A program made the position numbers and the translations under genes. Shown piece by piece: positions 8,587 through 16,270 of a stretch of DNA of 42,352 bases (the first letter of the stretch is position 1; each line of letters starts with the position of its first letter). The notes under the pieces are model-generated. The model had not been told where the DNA came from. It did no database searches and was given only the letters and a program-made list of their open reading frames with translations. The DNA is from UMGS1370 sp963557065 (lineage in GTDB: Bacteria > Bacillota > Clostridia > Lachnospirales > Lachnospiraceae), in the NCBI GenBank assembly GCA_963557065.1, contig CAUWCT010000012.1, forward strand, positions 1 through 42,352, given 5' to 3'.

Positions 8587-8628
8587 GTAACAGTTCAGCC
8601 ATGCATCTTCGCATGGATGAGCTGCTGC
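8587..8628. repeat. Short hairpin copy of the rex-flanking repeat
   Basis: GTAACAGTTCAGCCATGC (8587-8604) is identical to the left arm of the larger element at 9479-9496. Here it folds back on GCATGGATGAGCTGCTGC (8611-8628) around a 6-nt loop. Fourteen of 18 positions pair as Watson-Crick and two more as G-U, giving a long stem-loop. It lies between the nnr start and the rex terminator, outside any gene. Confidence 0.7.
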
Positions 8629-8666
8629 AAAAAATACCGGCAGAAACCCGTAGTTTTTCCTGCCGG
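8629..8666 (-). terminator. Terminator after rex
   Basis: CCGGCAG (8637-8643) pairs with CTGCCGG (8660-8666), extended by an AAAAC/GTTT inner stem, and six T follow in the minus direction (8629-8634). It lies 11 nt past the rex stop. Confidence 0.85.
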
Positions 8667-8676
8667 CTGATCCATG

Positions 8677-9375
8677 CTACTTTTTCTTTGCTTTTTCGGC
8701 CTTCTCTGCCTTTTCCTTTGCACGCTTTTCTTCCCGATCCTGCATACTGCACACCCGGTAGGAAAGGCGCATTAAACTTTCGGAAAGATGTACATTTTCC
8801 ACGACTACATCATCCGGAACCACCAAATCCGTATGGGCAAAATTCCAGATTGCCTTGACTCCTGCCTTTACCAGTCTGTCTGCTATCTCCGGCGCTTTTG
8901 TCTTTGGAATGGTAAGAGCTGCTATCTGCACCTCGTTTTCCACAATAAATTCTTCTAAGTCTTCTACACCCCGAATCTCAATACCGCGGACCACCAAACC
9001 AATAAGCCTTGGATTAATATCAAACATTCCTTTAATCATAAAACCGCGCTTTTCAAAGTTTGTATAGTTTGCAATGGCCTGGCCCAAGTTTCCGGCGCCG
9101 ATAATAATAATATTGTGCTGCCGGTCAATTCCCAGAATTTTTGCAATTTCCGCATACAGAGATTTTACATTATAGCCATATCCCTGCTGGCCAAACCCTC
9201 CAAAATTGTTTAAATCCTGACGGATTTGGGAAGCCGTTACCTTCATCTTGCTGCTTAACTCATTGGAGGAAATGCGCTCGACTCCGTCCTCCAAAAGTTC
9301 TCCCAAATATCGGTAATATCTGGGCAGCCTGGATATTACGGCTTTTGATATCACTTTTTCTTCCACGTATTCCAC
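8677..9375 (-). CDS. rex: Redox-sensing transcriptional repressor Rex
   Basis: The 232-residue product has the Rex winged helix at the N-terminus (residues 14-65: SRLPRYYRYL, then KVTASQIRQDLNNFGGFGQQ) and a Rossmann NAD(H) domain with GAGNLGQ at 93-99, followed by the domain-swapped C-terminal helix. Rex represses fermentation and respiration genes and leaves DNA when NADH rises. The C-terminus here ends in an unusual lysine/alanine/glutamate tail (about 215-232). It is divergent from the ABC-F gene, the same neighbour pairing as ydiH/ydiF in Bacillus. It has its own consensus promoter and terminator. Confidence 0.97.
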   Translation of the reverse strand: MEYVEEKVISKAVISRLPRYYRYLGELLEDGVERISSNELSSKMKVTASQIRQDLNNFGGFGQQGYGYNVKSLYAEIAKILGIDRQHNIIIIGAGNLGQAIANYTNFEKRGFMIKGMFDINPRLIGLVVRGIEIRGVEDLEEFIVENEVQIAALTIPKTKAPEIADRLVKAGVKAIWNFAHTDLVVPDDVVVENVHLSESLMRLSYRVCSMQDREEKRAKEKAEKAEKAKKK

Positions 9376-9406
9376 CTAGCCTTTCTGTCTTTTTTCCCTG
9401 TTTCCT

Positions 9407-9435
9407 ATTATAGATTTTTGTCAAATTCCTGTCAA
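9407..9435 (-). promoter_or_regulatory. Consensus sigma-A promoter of rex
   Basis: TTGACA (9430-9435), 17 nt, TATAAT (9407-9412) on the minus strand: exact consensus hexamers at ideal spacing, 32 nt before the rex start. Confidence 0.85.
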
Positions 9436-9464
9436 ACTATTTTTTCCAAACCCATTCAATTTGT

Positions 9465-9629
9465 GTAACAGTTCAGCCGTAACAGTTCAGCCATGCGAAG
9501 ATTCACACAGGAAAAATCGTTGAAAGCTTGTTTTCATAAAATTTTTTCTGTCTGAATCTTTATAGGGCTAACATCCAATGCTTCTTGCACGCTGTAAGTG
9601 TGCAAGAAGATGCATGGCTTATCTGTTAC
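9465..9629. repeat. Branched inverted-repeat element in the rex/ABC-F interval
   Basis: Three nested pairings fill this segment. The outer arms GTAACAGTTCAGCCATGC (9479-9496) and GCATGGCTTATCTGTTAC (9612-9629) match at 16 of 18 positions. Inside, 9498-9517 pairs with 9541-9560 (18 of 20), with a further TGAAA/TTTCA pairing at its tip. A third stem, CTTCTTGCAC (9581-9590) with GTGCAAGAAG (9600-9609), is perfect over 10 bp. The 14-mer GTAACAGTTCAGCC is duplicated in tandem at 9465-9478 and 9479-9492. The layout fits either a small MITE-like element or a transcribed three-way-junction RNA. No open reading frame is inside. Confidence 0.75.
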
Positions 9630-9637
9630 CAAATTTG

Positions 9638-9666
9638 TTGCAAAAAAATTCTTCCTATATTATACT
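9638..9666 (+). promoter_or_regulatory. Promoter of the ABC-F gene
   Basis: TTGCAA (9638-9643), 17 nt, TATACT (9661-9666) on the plus strand, about 35 nt before the ABC-F start and directly beyond the branched repeat. Confidence 0.65.
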
Positions 9667-9701
9667 GTTACGGAATAGTTCTATTTATGTAGGAGGTTGT
9701 G

Positions 9702-11651
9702 ATGATTTTATCATGCAGTAACATCTGCAAAGCATTTGGAAGCGAAACCATTCTGGACCATGTGTCCTTCCATATAGAAGACCATGAGAAAGCCGCCATT
9801 GTGGGAATCAATGGCGCTGGAAAAACGACCCTTTTAAAAATCATTGTGGGGGAACTGGAAGCGGACAGCGGAGTGGTCGCCTTATCCCGCAGCAAAACTC
9901 TTGGGTATCTGGCCCAGCATCAGGATCTGGACAGTTCCCGTTCCATTTATGACGAGATATTGGAAGTAAAACGGCCCGTCATTGAAATGGAAGAGCGCAT
10001 CCGTCAGCTGGAACTGGAGATGAAAGATAAATCCGGTGATGAGCTGGACTTTATGTTTCGGGAATACAACCGGCTTAGCCATGAATTTGAACTGGCCAAC
10101 GGCTATGCCTATCAGAGCGAGGTTACCGGCGTGTTAAAGGGTCTTGGATTTTCAGAAGCAGATTTTTCCAAGACTGTATCCACCCTGTCCGGCGGACAGA
10201 AAACCCGCGTGGCCCTGGGCCGTCTGCTTCTCACAAAACCGGATATCCTGCTTTTGGACGAGCCTACCAACCACCTGGATATGGAAAGCATTGCGTGGCT
10301 GGAAAATTATCTTTCCAATTACACAGGCAGCGTGATTATCGTAGCCCATGACCGCTATTTTCTGGATCGCACTGTCAAAAAAATCGTGGAATTAGACGGC
10401 GGCAAATCCACTGTCTTTACTGGCAATTACACTGCCTACAGCGAGAAAAAATCCATGCTGCGCCAGGCCCAGATCAAGGCCTATTTAAACCAGCAGCAGG
10501 AAATCCGCCACCAGGAAGAAGTCATTGCCAAATTAAAGTCTTTTAACCGGGAAAAATCCATTAAACGGGCTGAAAGCCGGGAAAAAATGCTGGCTAAAAT
10601 CGAAGTTCTGGAAAAGCCTGTTGAGATTGACGATTCCATGGATATCCGCTTAGAGCCTCAGGTAGTCAGCGGAAATGACGTCATGACCATAACCGATCTT
10701 TCCAAGTCCTTTGGCTCCCTCCATCTTTTTGAACATGTGGACTTTGAGTTAAAACGAGGAGAACGGGTAGCTGTAATCGGCAATAACGGCACAGGAAAAA
10801 CCACGTTATTAAAGATTATCAACCACATGGTATCCGCAGATTCTGGAGAGATCCGTTTGGGATCCAAGGTTCAGATTGGATATTACGATCAGGAACATCA
10901 GGTTCTTCACATGGATAAAACCGTTTTTGAAGAAATCCAGGATGCCTACCCGGATATGAACAATACCCAGGTGCGAAATTGTCTGGCTTCCTTTTTATTT
11001 ACCGGAGACGATGTGTTTAAACGGATTGGCGACTTAAGCGGCGGCGAGCGGGGCCGGGTTTCTCTGGCCAAATTAATGCTGTCAGAAGCCAATTTTCTGA
11101 TTCTGGATGAGCCAACCAACCATTTGGATATTACTTCCAAAGAAATTTTGGAGGATGCCTTAAACCGGTATACCGGAACGGTTCTCTATGTATCCCACGA
11201 CCGGTATTTTATCAATCGGACCGCCACCCGCATTTTAGAACTAACCGGACAGAACTTTTTAAATTACATTGGAAACTATGATTACTATCTGGAAAAGAAG
11301 GATGTCATCCAGGGCCTTCAGGCTGCAAACTCTAAGGCGCCTGTTTCTGGAACAGACCGGACTCCCTCTCCTTCCTCCTCTTTCGCTCCTTCTTCGGGAG
11401 TGATGGACTGGAAAGCACAAAAAGAAGAGCAGGCCCGCATCCGCAAACGTCAGAACGAGTTAAAACGTACGGAAGATGAAATCCAGAAGTTAGAAAGCCG
11501 GAATGAAGAAATCGACTCCCAACTGGTCAGGGAAGACATCTGCAGGGACGTAGCAAAGCTGGTGGAGCTCCACAAAGAGAAAGAATCATTAGAAGAACGT
11601 CTTTCCATTCTTTATGAAACCTGGGAATCTCTGGCTTTAGAGGAGGAATAA
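9702..11651 (+). CDS. ABC-F family ATPase (YdiF/Uup-like)
   Basis: A soluble 649-residue protein with two ATP-binding cassettes and no membrane segments. Cassette 1 has GINGAGKTT (about 35-43), LSGGQKTRVALG and DILLLDEPTNHLD; cassette 2 has GNNGTGKTT, LSGGERGRVSLA and LILDEPTNHLD. An inter-cassette linker of charged helices and a C-terminal coiled coil (about 565-640, KRQNELKRTEDEIQKLES) complete the ABC-F plan. Such proteins bind the ribosomal E site and aid translation or, in some subfamilies, protect against antibiotics. The neighbour rex and overall form point to the housekeeping YdiF type. AGGAGG is 5 nt before the ATG at 9702. Confidence 0.93.
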   Translation: MILSCSNICKAFGSETILDHVSFHIEDHEKAAIVGINGAGKTTLLKIIVGELEADSGVVALSRSKTLGYLAQHQDLDSSRSIYDEILEVKRPVIEMEERIRQLELEMKDKSGDELDFMFREYNRLSHEFELANGYAYQSEVTGVLKGLGFSEADFSKTVSTLSGGQKTRVALGRLLLTKPDILLLDEPTNHLDMESIAWLENYLSNYTGSVIIVAHDRYFLDRTVKKIVELDGGKSTVFTGNYTAYSEKKSMLRQAQIKAYLNQQQEIRHQEEVIAKLKSFNREKSIKRAESREKMLAKIEVLEKPVEIDDSMDIRLEPQVVSGNDVMTITDLSKSFGSLHLFEHVDFELKRGERVAVIGNNGTGKTTLLKIINHMVSADSGEIRLGSKVQIGYYDQEHQVLHMDKTVFEEIQDAYPDMNNTQVRNCLASFLFTGDDVFKRIGDLSGGERGRVSLAKLMLSEANFLILDEPTNHLDITSKEILEDALNRYTGTVLYVSHDRYFINRTATRILELTGQNFLNYIGNYDYYLEKKDVIQGLQAANSKAPVSGTDRTPSPSSSFAPSSGVMDWKAQKEEQARIRKRQNELKRTEDEIQKLESRNEEIDSQLVREDICRDVAKLVELHKEKESLEERLSILYETWESLALEEE

Positions 11652-11855
11652 ATGAAATACACGAAACTTCAGCGGCGCCTGGCTTTGGCAGGCGCCATCC
11701 TGCTGGTTCTTTTATATGGGGCAACACTGGTTTTTGCCTTTATGGACAGTCCGCTGGCCCCCAATCTCTTAGGGGCCTCCATTTTTCTCACCATTGTCAT
11801 CCCCATCACCCTGTATGCGTTTATTTTAATTACCAAAATGACAAAACGCAAATAG
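11652..11855 (+). CDS. Small two-TM membrane protein
   Basis: A 67-residue product with a basic N-terminus (MKYTKLQRR), two hydrophobic helices (about 10-30 and 38-61) and a basic end (KMTKRK). The ATG directly follows the ABC-F stop codon and uses GAGGAGG inside the end of that gene, so it is translationally coupled. I do not recognise a family; co-expression with the ABC-F gene is the only clue. It ends 13 nt from the convergent purA stop. Confidence 0.75.
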   Translation: MKYTKLQRRLALAGAILLVLLYGATLVFAFMDSPLAPNLLGASIFLTIVIPITLYAFILITKMTKRK

Positions 11856-11868
11856 AGATGGGAAAACC

Positions 11869-13146
11869 TTACCGCAAAATGATATCCTCCCGGCCCGGAC
11901 CGTTAGAAACCATTGTGACTGGTACGTTTAGTTCCTGCTCAATAAATTCAATGTATCTGCGGCAGTTTGGGGGCAGTTTGTCATATTCCCGGATCCCGCG
12001 GATGTCGCACTTCCATCCAGGCAAAGCTGTATAAACTGGCTTTGCCTTTTTTAACTGTACCGTAGCAGGAAAATCTTTTGTTACCTTTCCATCGATCTCA
12101 TATCCGGTACAGATCAAAATCTCATCCAGGTACCCAAGCACATCCAAGACAGTCAGGGCTATCTCGGTTGCGCCCTGAATACGACAGCCGTATCGGCTTG
12201 CCACTGCGTCAAACCATCCCATTCTTCTTGGACGGCCTGTCGTAGCGCCGTATTCTCCGCCGTCTCCGCCTCTCCTTCGCAGTTCGTCGGCCTCTTTTCC
12301 GAAAATCTCACTAACAAAATCTCCAGCCCCTACAGCACTGGAATAGGCTTTTACCACTGCTGTAATCTTTTTAATCTCATAAGGCGGGATTCCGGCGCCA
12401 ATAGCTCCGTAGGCCGCCAGGGTGGAGGAAGAAGTAACCATTGGGTAAATTCCATGATCCGGATCCTTTAAAGAGCCAAGCTGTCCCTCCAGCAAAATAT
12501 TTTTCCCTTCCTGAAGAGCATCATACAAATATTTGGACACATCACAGACATAAGGCTCTGCCATATCACGGTATTCTAACAGCGTATCCATAAGTTCATC
12601 CGGAGACAGTAACGGCTTGTGATACAAATGCTCCAGCAAAACATTTTTCGTCTCGCAGACCCGGACTACCTTTTCTCTTAAACTTTCTTCATCGTCAAAG
12701 AGTTCGCTGACCTGAAACCCGATCTTTGCATATTTATCAGAGTAAAAGGGCGCAATTCCGGACTTTGTGGAACCAAAAGACTTTCCCGCCAGTCTCTCCT
12801 CTTCGTATTCATCAAATAAAATGTGGTAAGGCATTAAAAGCTGCGCCCGGTTGGAAATCCGTATTTTGGGACTTGGAACGCCTTTTTCCTCCAGGGAACG
12901 GATTTCTTTGAATAAATAGGGAATATTTAATGCAACACCATTTCCAATGACGCTGGTTGTGTGATCATAAAACACACCGGATGGAAGCAGGTGCAGCGCA
13001 AATTTTCCATAATGATTGATAATCGTATGTCCTGCATTGCTACCTCCCTGAAAGCGGACAATAATATCCGATTCTTTTGCCAGCATATCTGTGATCTTGC
13101 CTTTTCCCTCATCTCCCCAGTTTGCTCCTACAATGGCACGTACCAT
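11869..13146 (-). CDS. purA: Adenylosuccinate synthetase
   Basis: The 425-residue enzyme joins IMP and aspartate, using GTP, in the first of two steps from IMP to AMP. Visible landmarks are the phosphate loop GANWGDEGKGKITDML at the N-terminus with catalytic Asp, NAGHTI, GVALNIPYL and the base-recognition region TGRPRRMGWFDAVASR. Length is normal. GGAGG lies 7 nt before the ATG. The gene is 22 nt downstream of purB, so the two steps IMP to adenylosuccinate to AMP are cotranscribed. It ends convergently with the small membrane gene; no clear terminator was seen between them. Confidence 0.97.
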   Translation of the reverse strand: MVRAIVGANWGDEGKGKITDMLAKESDIIVRFQGGSNAGHTIINHYGKFALHLLPSGVFYDHTTSVIGNGVALNIPYLFKEIRSLEEKGVPSPKIRISNRAQLLMPYHILFDEYEEERLAGKSFGSTKSGIAPFYSDKYAKIGFQVSELFDDEESLREKVVRVCETKNVLLEHLYHKPLLSPDELMDTLLEYRDMAEPYVCDVSKYLYDALQEGKNILLEGQLGSLKDPDHGIYPMVTSSSTLAAYGAIGAGIPPYEIKKITAVVKAYSSAVGAGDFVSEIFGKEADELRRRGGDGGEYGATTGRPRRMGWFDAVASRYGCRIQGATEIALTVLDVLGYLDEILICTGYEIDGKVTKDFPATVQLKKAKPVYTALPGWKCDIRGIREYDKLPPNCRRYIEFIEQELNVPVTMVSNGPGREDIILR

Positions 13147-13168
13147 ATATTTCCTCCTTCTTAAGCTG

Positions 13169-14599
13169 CTATACGGTAATCTCTGTCTGGATTCCCAGCA
13201 GTTCTTTGTTTTCTTTTAATATAGGATCAATCACTTCTTTTAAAAACTCTTCCACCTGATTCGGCGCCCTGCCCACATATTTCTTCGGATCCATGGCTGT
13301 CTGCAGTTCTTCCATAGTCAGGCCAAAGGCCGGGTCTGCTGCAATCTGTTCCAATAAAGAATTGTCTTCTCCCAACACCTTTATCCGATACCCGGCTTCC
13401 ATGGAAAGGGTGCGGATTTTCTCGTGAAGTTCCTGCCGATCGCCTCCCGCTTTTACTCCATCCATCATAATATTTTCCGTTGCCATAAAGGGGAGCTCCG
13501 CCATCACATGTTTTTCAATGACCTTTTCATAAACCACCAGTCCATCAGCCACATTTAAGTACAAATCCAGAATCCCATCCACTGCCAGAAATCCTTCAGG
13601 AATACTCAACCGCTTATTGGCAGAGTCATCCAGTGTGCGCTCAAACCACTGGGTCGATGCTACCAGCATGGGATTTACCATATCCGCCATCACATAATTG
13701 GCCAGGGACGCTATTCGCTCGCACCGCATTGGATTGCGTTTGTAGGCCATGGCGGAAGAACCGATCTGATTTTTTTCAAAAGGCTCTTCTACTTCTTTTA
13801 AGTGCTGGAGCAGGCGAATATCATTGGAAAACTTGTGAGCACTCTGGGCAATGCCGGCCAGTACGCTTACAATCCGGCTGTCCACTTTTCTGGAATACGT
13901 TTGTCCGGATACCGGATAGCACCCGGAAAATCCCATCTTTTCTGCGATCTTTTCATCCAGAATGCGGCATTTTTCATGATCCCCGTCAAACAGCTCTAAA
14001 AAGCTTGCCTGGGTTCCGGTCGTACCCTTGGATCCCAAAAGCCGCATAGAATTAATCAGATACTCTACATCATCCAAATCCATTTTTAAATCCATCATCC
14101 ACAAAGTTGCTCGTTTTCCCACTGTGGTAGGCTGAGCCGGCTGAAAATGGGTAAATGCCAGGGTCGGCAGATCTTTGTAGGTTTCTGCAAATTTCGCCAG
14201 CTTAGAAATCGTGTTAATCAGTTTTGCGCGCACCAGTCTTAACGCTTCTGTCATAATCACCAGATCGGTATTGTCCCCTACATAGCAGGACGTAGCGCCT
14301 AAATGAATAATTCCCCTAGCTTTCGGACACTGGACACCATAGGCATATACATGGGCCATGACATCATGACGGACGATTTTCTCCCTCTCCTCTGCCACAT
14401 CATAATTAATATCTTCTGCGTGAGCTTTTAATTCCTCTATCTGCTCTTCTGTAATAGGCAGTCCCAGTTCCTTTTCCGCTTCTGCAAGAGCAATCCACAG
14501 CTTTCTCCATGTAGAAAATTTTTTATCCGGCGAAAAAATATACTGCATTTTTCTGCTTGCATACCTTCCAGACAACGGACTCTCATATCGTTCTCTCAT
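13169..14599 (-). CDS. purB: Adenylosuccinate lyase
   Basis: The 476-residue product belongs to the fumarase/aspartase superfamily and releases fumarate from adenylosuccinate and from SAICAR in purine synthesis. It shows the signature loop GSSAMAYKRNPMRCERI, the upstream HLGATSCYVGDNTDL and THFQPAQPTTVGKRA segments, and the N-terminal RYASRKMQYIFSPDKKFSTW. AGGAG precedes the ATG. It sits 15 nt after the small unknown gene and directly before purA. Confidence 0.97.
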   Translation of the reverse strand: MRERYESPLSGRYASRKMQYIFSPDKKFSTWRKLWIALAEAEKELGLPITEEQIEELKAHAEDINYDVAEEREKIVRHDVMAHVYAYGVQCPKARGIIHLGATSCYVGDNTDLVIMTEALRLVRAKLINTISKLAKFAETYKDLPTLAFTHFQPAQPTTVGKRATLWMMDLKMDLDDVEYLINSMRLLGSKGTTGTQASFLELFDGDHEKCRILDEKIAEKMGFSGCYPVSGQTYSRKVDSRIVSVLAGIAQSAHKFSNDIRLLQHLKEVEEPFEKNQIGSSAMAYKRNPMRCERIASLANYVMADMVNPMLVASTQWFERTLDDSANKRLSIPEGFLAVDGILDLYLNVADGLVVYEKVIEKHVMAELPFMATENIMMDGVKAGGDRQELHEKIRTLSMEAGYRIKVLGEDNSLLEQIAADPAFGLTMEELQTAMDPKKYVGRAPNQVEEFLKEVIDPILKENKELLGIQTEITV

Positions 14600-14614
14600 A
14601 TCCGGCTTCTCCTT

Positions 14615-14950
14615 TTAATCATTTTTTTCCTGGTAAATCTCAATCCCATCCGAGTGGAAGCGGATTCCCCAGCTAGTCCCTCTGTGCTTTATCTCCCATT
14701 CCTGTTTTTCAGAAGTCTCCTGCAATACCTGAATCCCTAAAATATGTAGAAAAGCATCAGGATTTTCCATAACTTCCCCAGCCCCGTATAAAAGTCCTGC
14801 AGCCGCAAGTACAACAATGATTCTGCGAACCGCTGCACCTCCTTTTGAGGTTCGGTTTTTTCTGAAATATTGTCTGCGCCACTGCTGTTTCTGACGTTTA
14901 TACCATGGCATTTTTACCTGTCTGCAAAACAGCTTTGTCCCCCTTGTCAT
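14615..14950 (-). CDS. Small single-TM protein, unknown
   Basis: The frame is open from 15163, but its first part overlaps the preceding lipoprotein gene, so an internal start is preferred. The ATG at 14950 has AAGGAGG only 3 nt upstream; the next ATG, at 14911, has a weaker AGG 5 nt before it. From 14950 the product is 111 residues: a very basic N-terminus (KRQKQQWRRQYFRKNR), one hydrophobic helix (RRIIVVLAAAGLLYGAGEV) and a tail with the sheet-like end SWGIRFHSDGIEIYQEKND. I do not recognise it. It lies between the lipoprotein and purB. Confidence 0.55.
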   Translation of the reverse strand: MTRGTKLFCRQVKMPWYKRQKQQWRRQYFRKNRTSKGGAAVRRIIVVLAAAGLLYGAGEVMENPDAFLHILGIQVLQETSEKQEWEIKHRGTSWGIRFHSDGIEIYQEKND

Positions 14951-15074
14951 AATCCTCCTTGTACACCTTACCCCCTTTTTTCTCCTGCTGCAGCATTTCC
15001 CTGCCAAAAAAATCAAAGAGACTGTCCCTGAAACCAATGTCTCAGAGATAGCCCCTTTGCTCATCTCAAACATC

Positions 15075-15425
15075 TTATCGTCCGGCAGAAGTCTCCGCTG
15101 CTGAAGAAGCATGTGTGCCTTCCACTGCCCGCTCCACATCCTGGACTCCTTCTTCAATTCCATTGCCTACATCATTGAGCAAACCGTCAATCACGCCAGT
15201 AGATTCCTTTGCCCTGTCCGCACCTGTTCCGGTCTCATCCATTGCTGCGGATGATTTTTCCGTAGAATTTTCCATTCCCCTACTGCTTTCAGTGGCCGTT
15301 GCAGCAGATTGGGAAGGAGCGGATGTAGTTCCTTTTGTTCCATTGTTACTGCGGCCGCAGGCGCTGATACCAATCATCATAAGGACGCACAAAAGCGCCA
15401 GACAGCCATATCTGATTTTTTTCAT
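15075..15425 (-). CDS. Small predicted lipoprotein, possibly sporulation-related
   Basis: The 116-residue product has a signal peptide with lipobox ISAC (Cys23), a Ser/Thr/Ala/Glu-rich linker (about 25-75) and an amphipathic end containing DGLLNDVGNGIEEGVQDVERAV. The simple composition resembles YhcN-like spore lipoproteins of clostridia, though no diagnostic motif is present. AAAGGAG precedes the ATG. A CATACTA, the -10 form used by forespore sigma factors, lies about 35 nt upstream, but no good -35 partner was found. Function is unknown. Confidence 0.75.
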   Translation of the reverse strand: MKKIRYGCLALLCVLMMIGISACGRSNNGTKGTTSAPSQSAATATESSRGMENSTEKSSAAMDETGTGADRAKESTGVIDGLLNDVGNGIEEGVQDVERAVEGTHASSAAETSAGR

Positions 15426-15514
15426 AATCCTATCTCCTTTCGCTTTCTGACCTTAGTATGTGCAAAAGAAGAAGTTTCATAATGGAAGTTTCAGGAAATT
15501 TTAAAAATTTCTGT

Positions 15515-16270
15515 TCATTCGATTACATCGCTCATGCTGTAAAGTCCTGCCGGCTTATCTGCCAAAAACTTTGCAGCCGCCAGCGCTCCTTTAGCAAAAA
15601 TAGCCTTGGAATAAGCTGTATGGCTGATGGTAATCACTTCATCTGTACCTGCAAAAATTACATCATGTTCTCCTACAATGGTGCCGCCCCGCACAGAAGA
15701 AATACCGATTTCTCTGGGATCCCTCTTTTCGCGGCTGTGGCTCCGGTCAAATACATTGTGATATGCCTGATCCATTGCCTGATTTAAAGCATCTGCCAGC
15801 GCAAGCGCTGTCCCGCTGGGTGCATCCTTTTTTTGATTGTGGTGTTTTTCCACAATCTCCATATCAAAACCAGCTTCTGTCAAAACCTTTGCCGCCTCTG
15901 CCACTAATTTTAAAAGCAGATTGATCCCCAGCGACATATTGGCAGACCAGAGTATGGGAGCAAATTTTGCTGCTTCTGCCACTCTCTTTTTCTGACTTTC
16001 ACTTAAACCTGTGGTGCAAAGCACAACCGGCATCTTTTTTTCTTCGCAGAAATTCAGCAGTTCGTCTACTGCAGGCGCTGCAGAAAAATCTACAATCACA
16101 TCTGCCTGGCCATTCCAGTCTTTTAAAGAGGAAAACACTGGATAAGTATACGGGACTTTGCCCATTCTGTCAATACCTGCTGCAATCTCAATTCCATCCT
16201 CTTGTGCAGCCATGGATGCAATCACTCTTCCCATGGCCCCGCAGCATCCATGAATCGCTATTTTTATCAT
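15515..16270 (-). CDS. dapB: 4-hydroxy-tetrahydrodipicolinate reductase
   Basis: The 251-residue enzyme carries out the second step of the dap branch, reducing hydroxytetrahydrodipicolinate with NAD(P)H. It has the nucleotide-binding GCCGAMGRVIASM at the N-terminus, VDFSAAPAVDELL, the catalytic region EIVEKHHNQKKDAPSGTAL and ISSVRGGTIVGEHDVIFAG. Its ATG overlaps the dapA stop by 4 nt, so the two are translationally coupled. The product feeds lysine and the DAP of peptidoglycan and, in sporulating cells, dipicolinate. Only an AT-rich dyad is seen after the gene. Confidence 0.97.
   Translation of the reverse strand: MIKIAIHGCCGAMGRVIASMAAQEDGIEIAAGIDRMGKVPYTYPVFSSLKDWNGQADVIVDFSAAPAVDELLNFCEEKKMPVVLCTTGLSESQKKRVAEAAKFAPILWSANMSLGINLLLKLVAEAAKVLTEAGFDMEIVEKHHNQKKDAPSGTALALADALNQAMDQAYHNVFDRSHSREKRDPREIGISSVRGGTIVGEHDVIFAGTDEVITISHTAYSKAIFAKGALAAAKFLADKPAGLYSMSDVIE

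Noticed and set aside
14951..15163. Upstream extension of the small single-TM gene to 182 codons
   Set aside because: It overlaps the lipoprotein gene in another frame and has no site; internal starts with ribosome binding sites are better.
15471..15510. AT-rich dyad and repeated GAAGTTTCA downstream of dapB
   Set aside because: Could be a weak terminator, but the stem is nearly all A-T and there is no T run at a fitting place.
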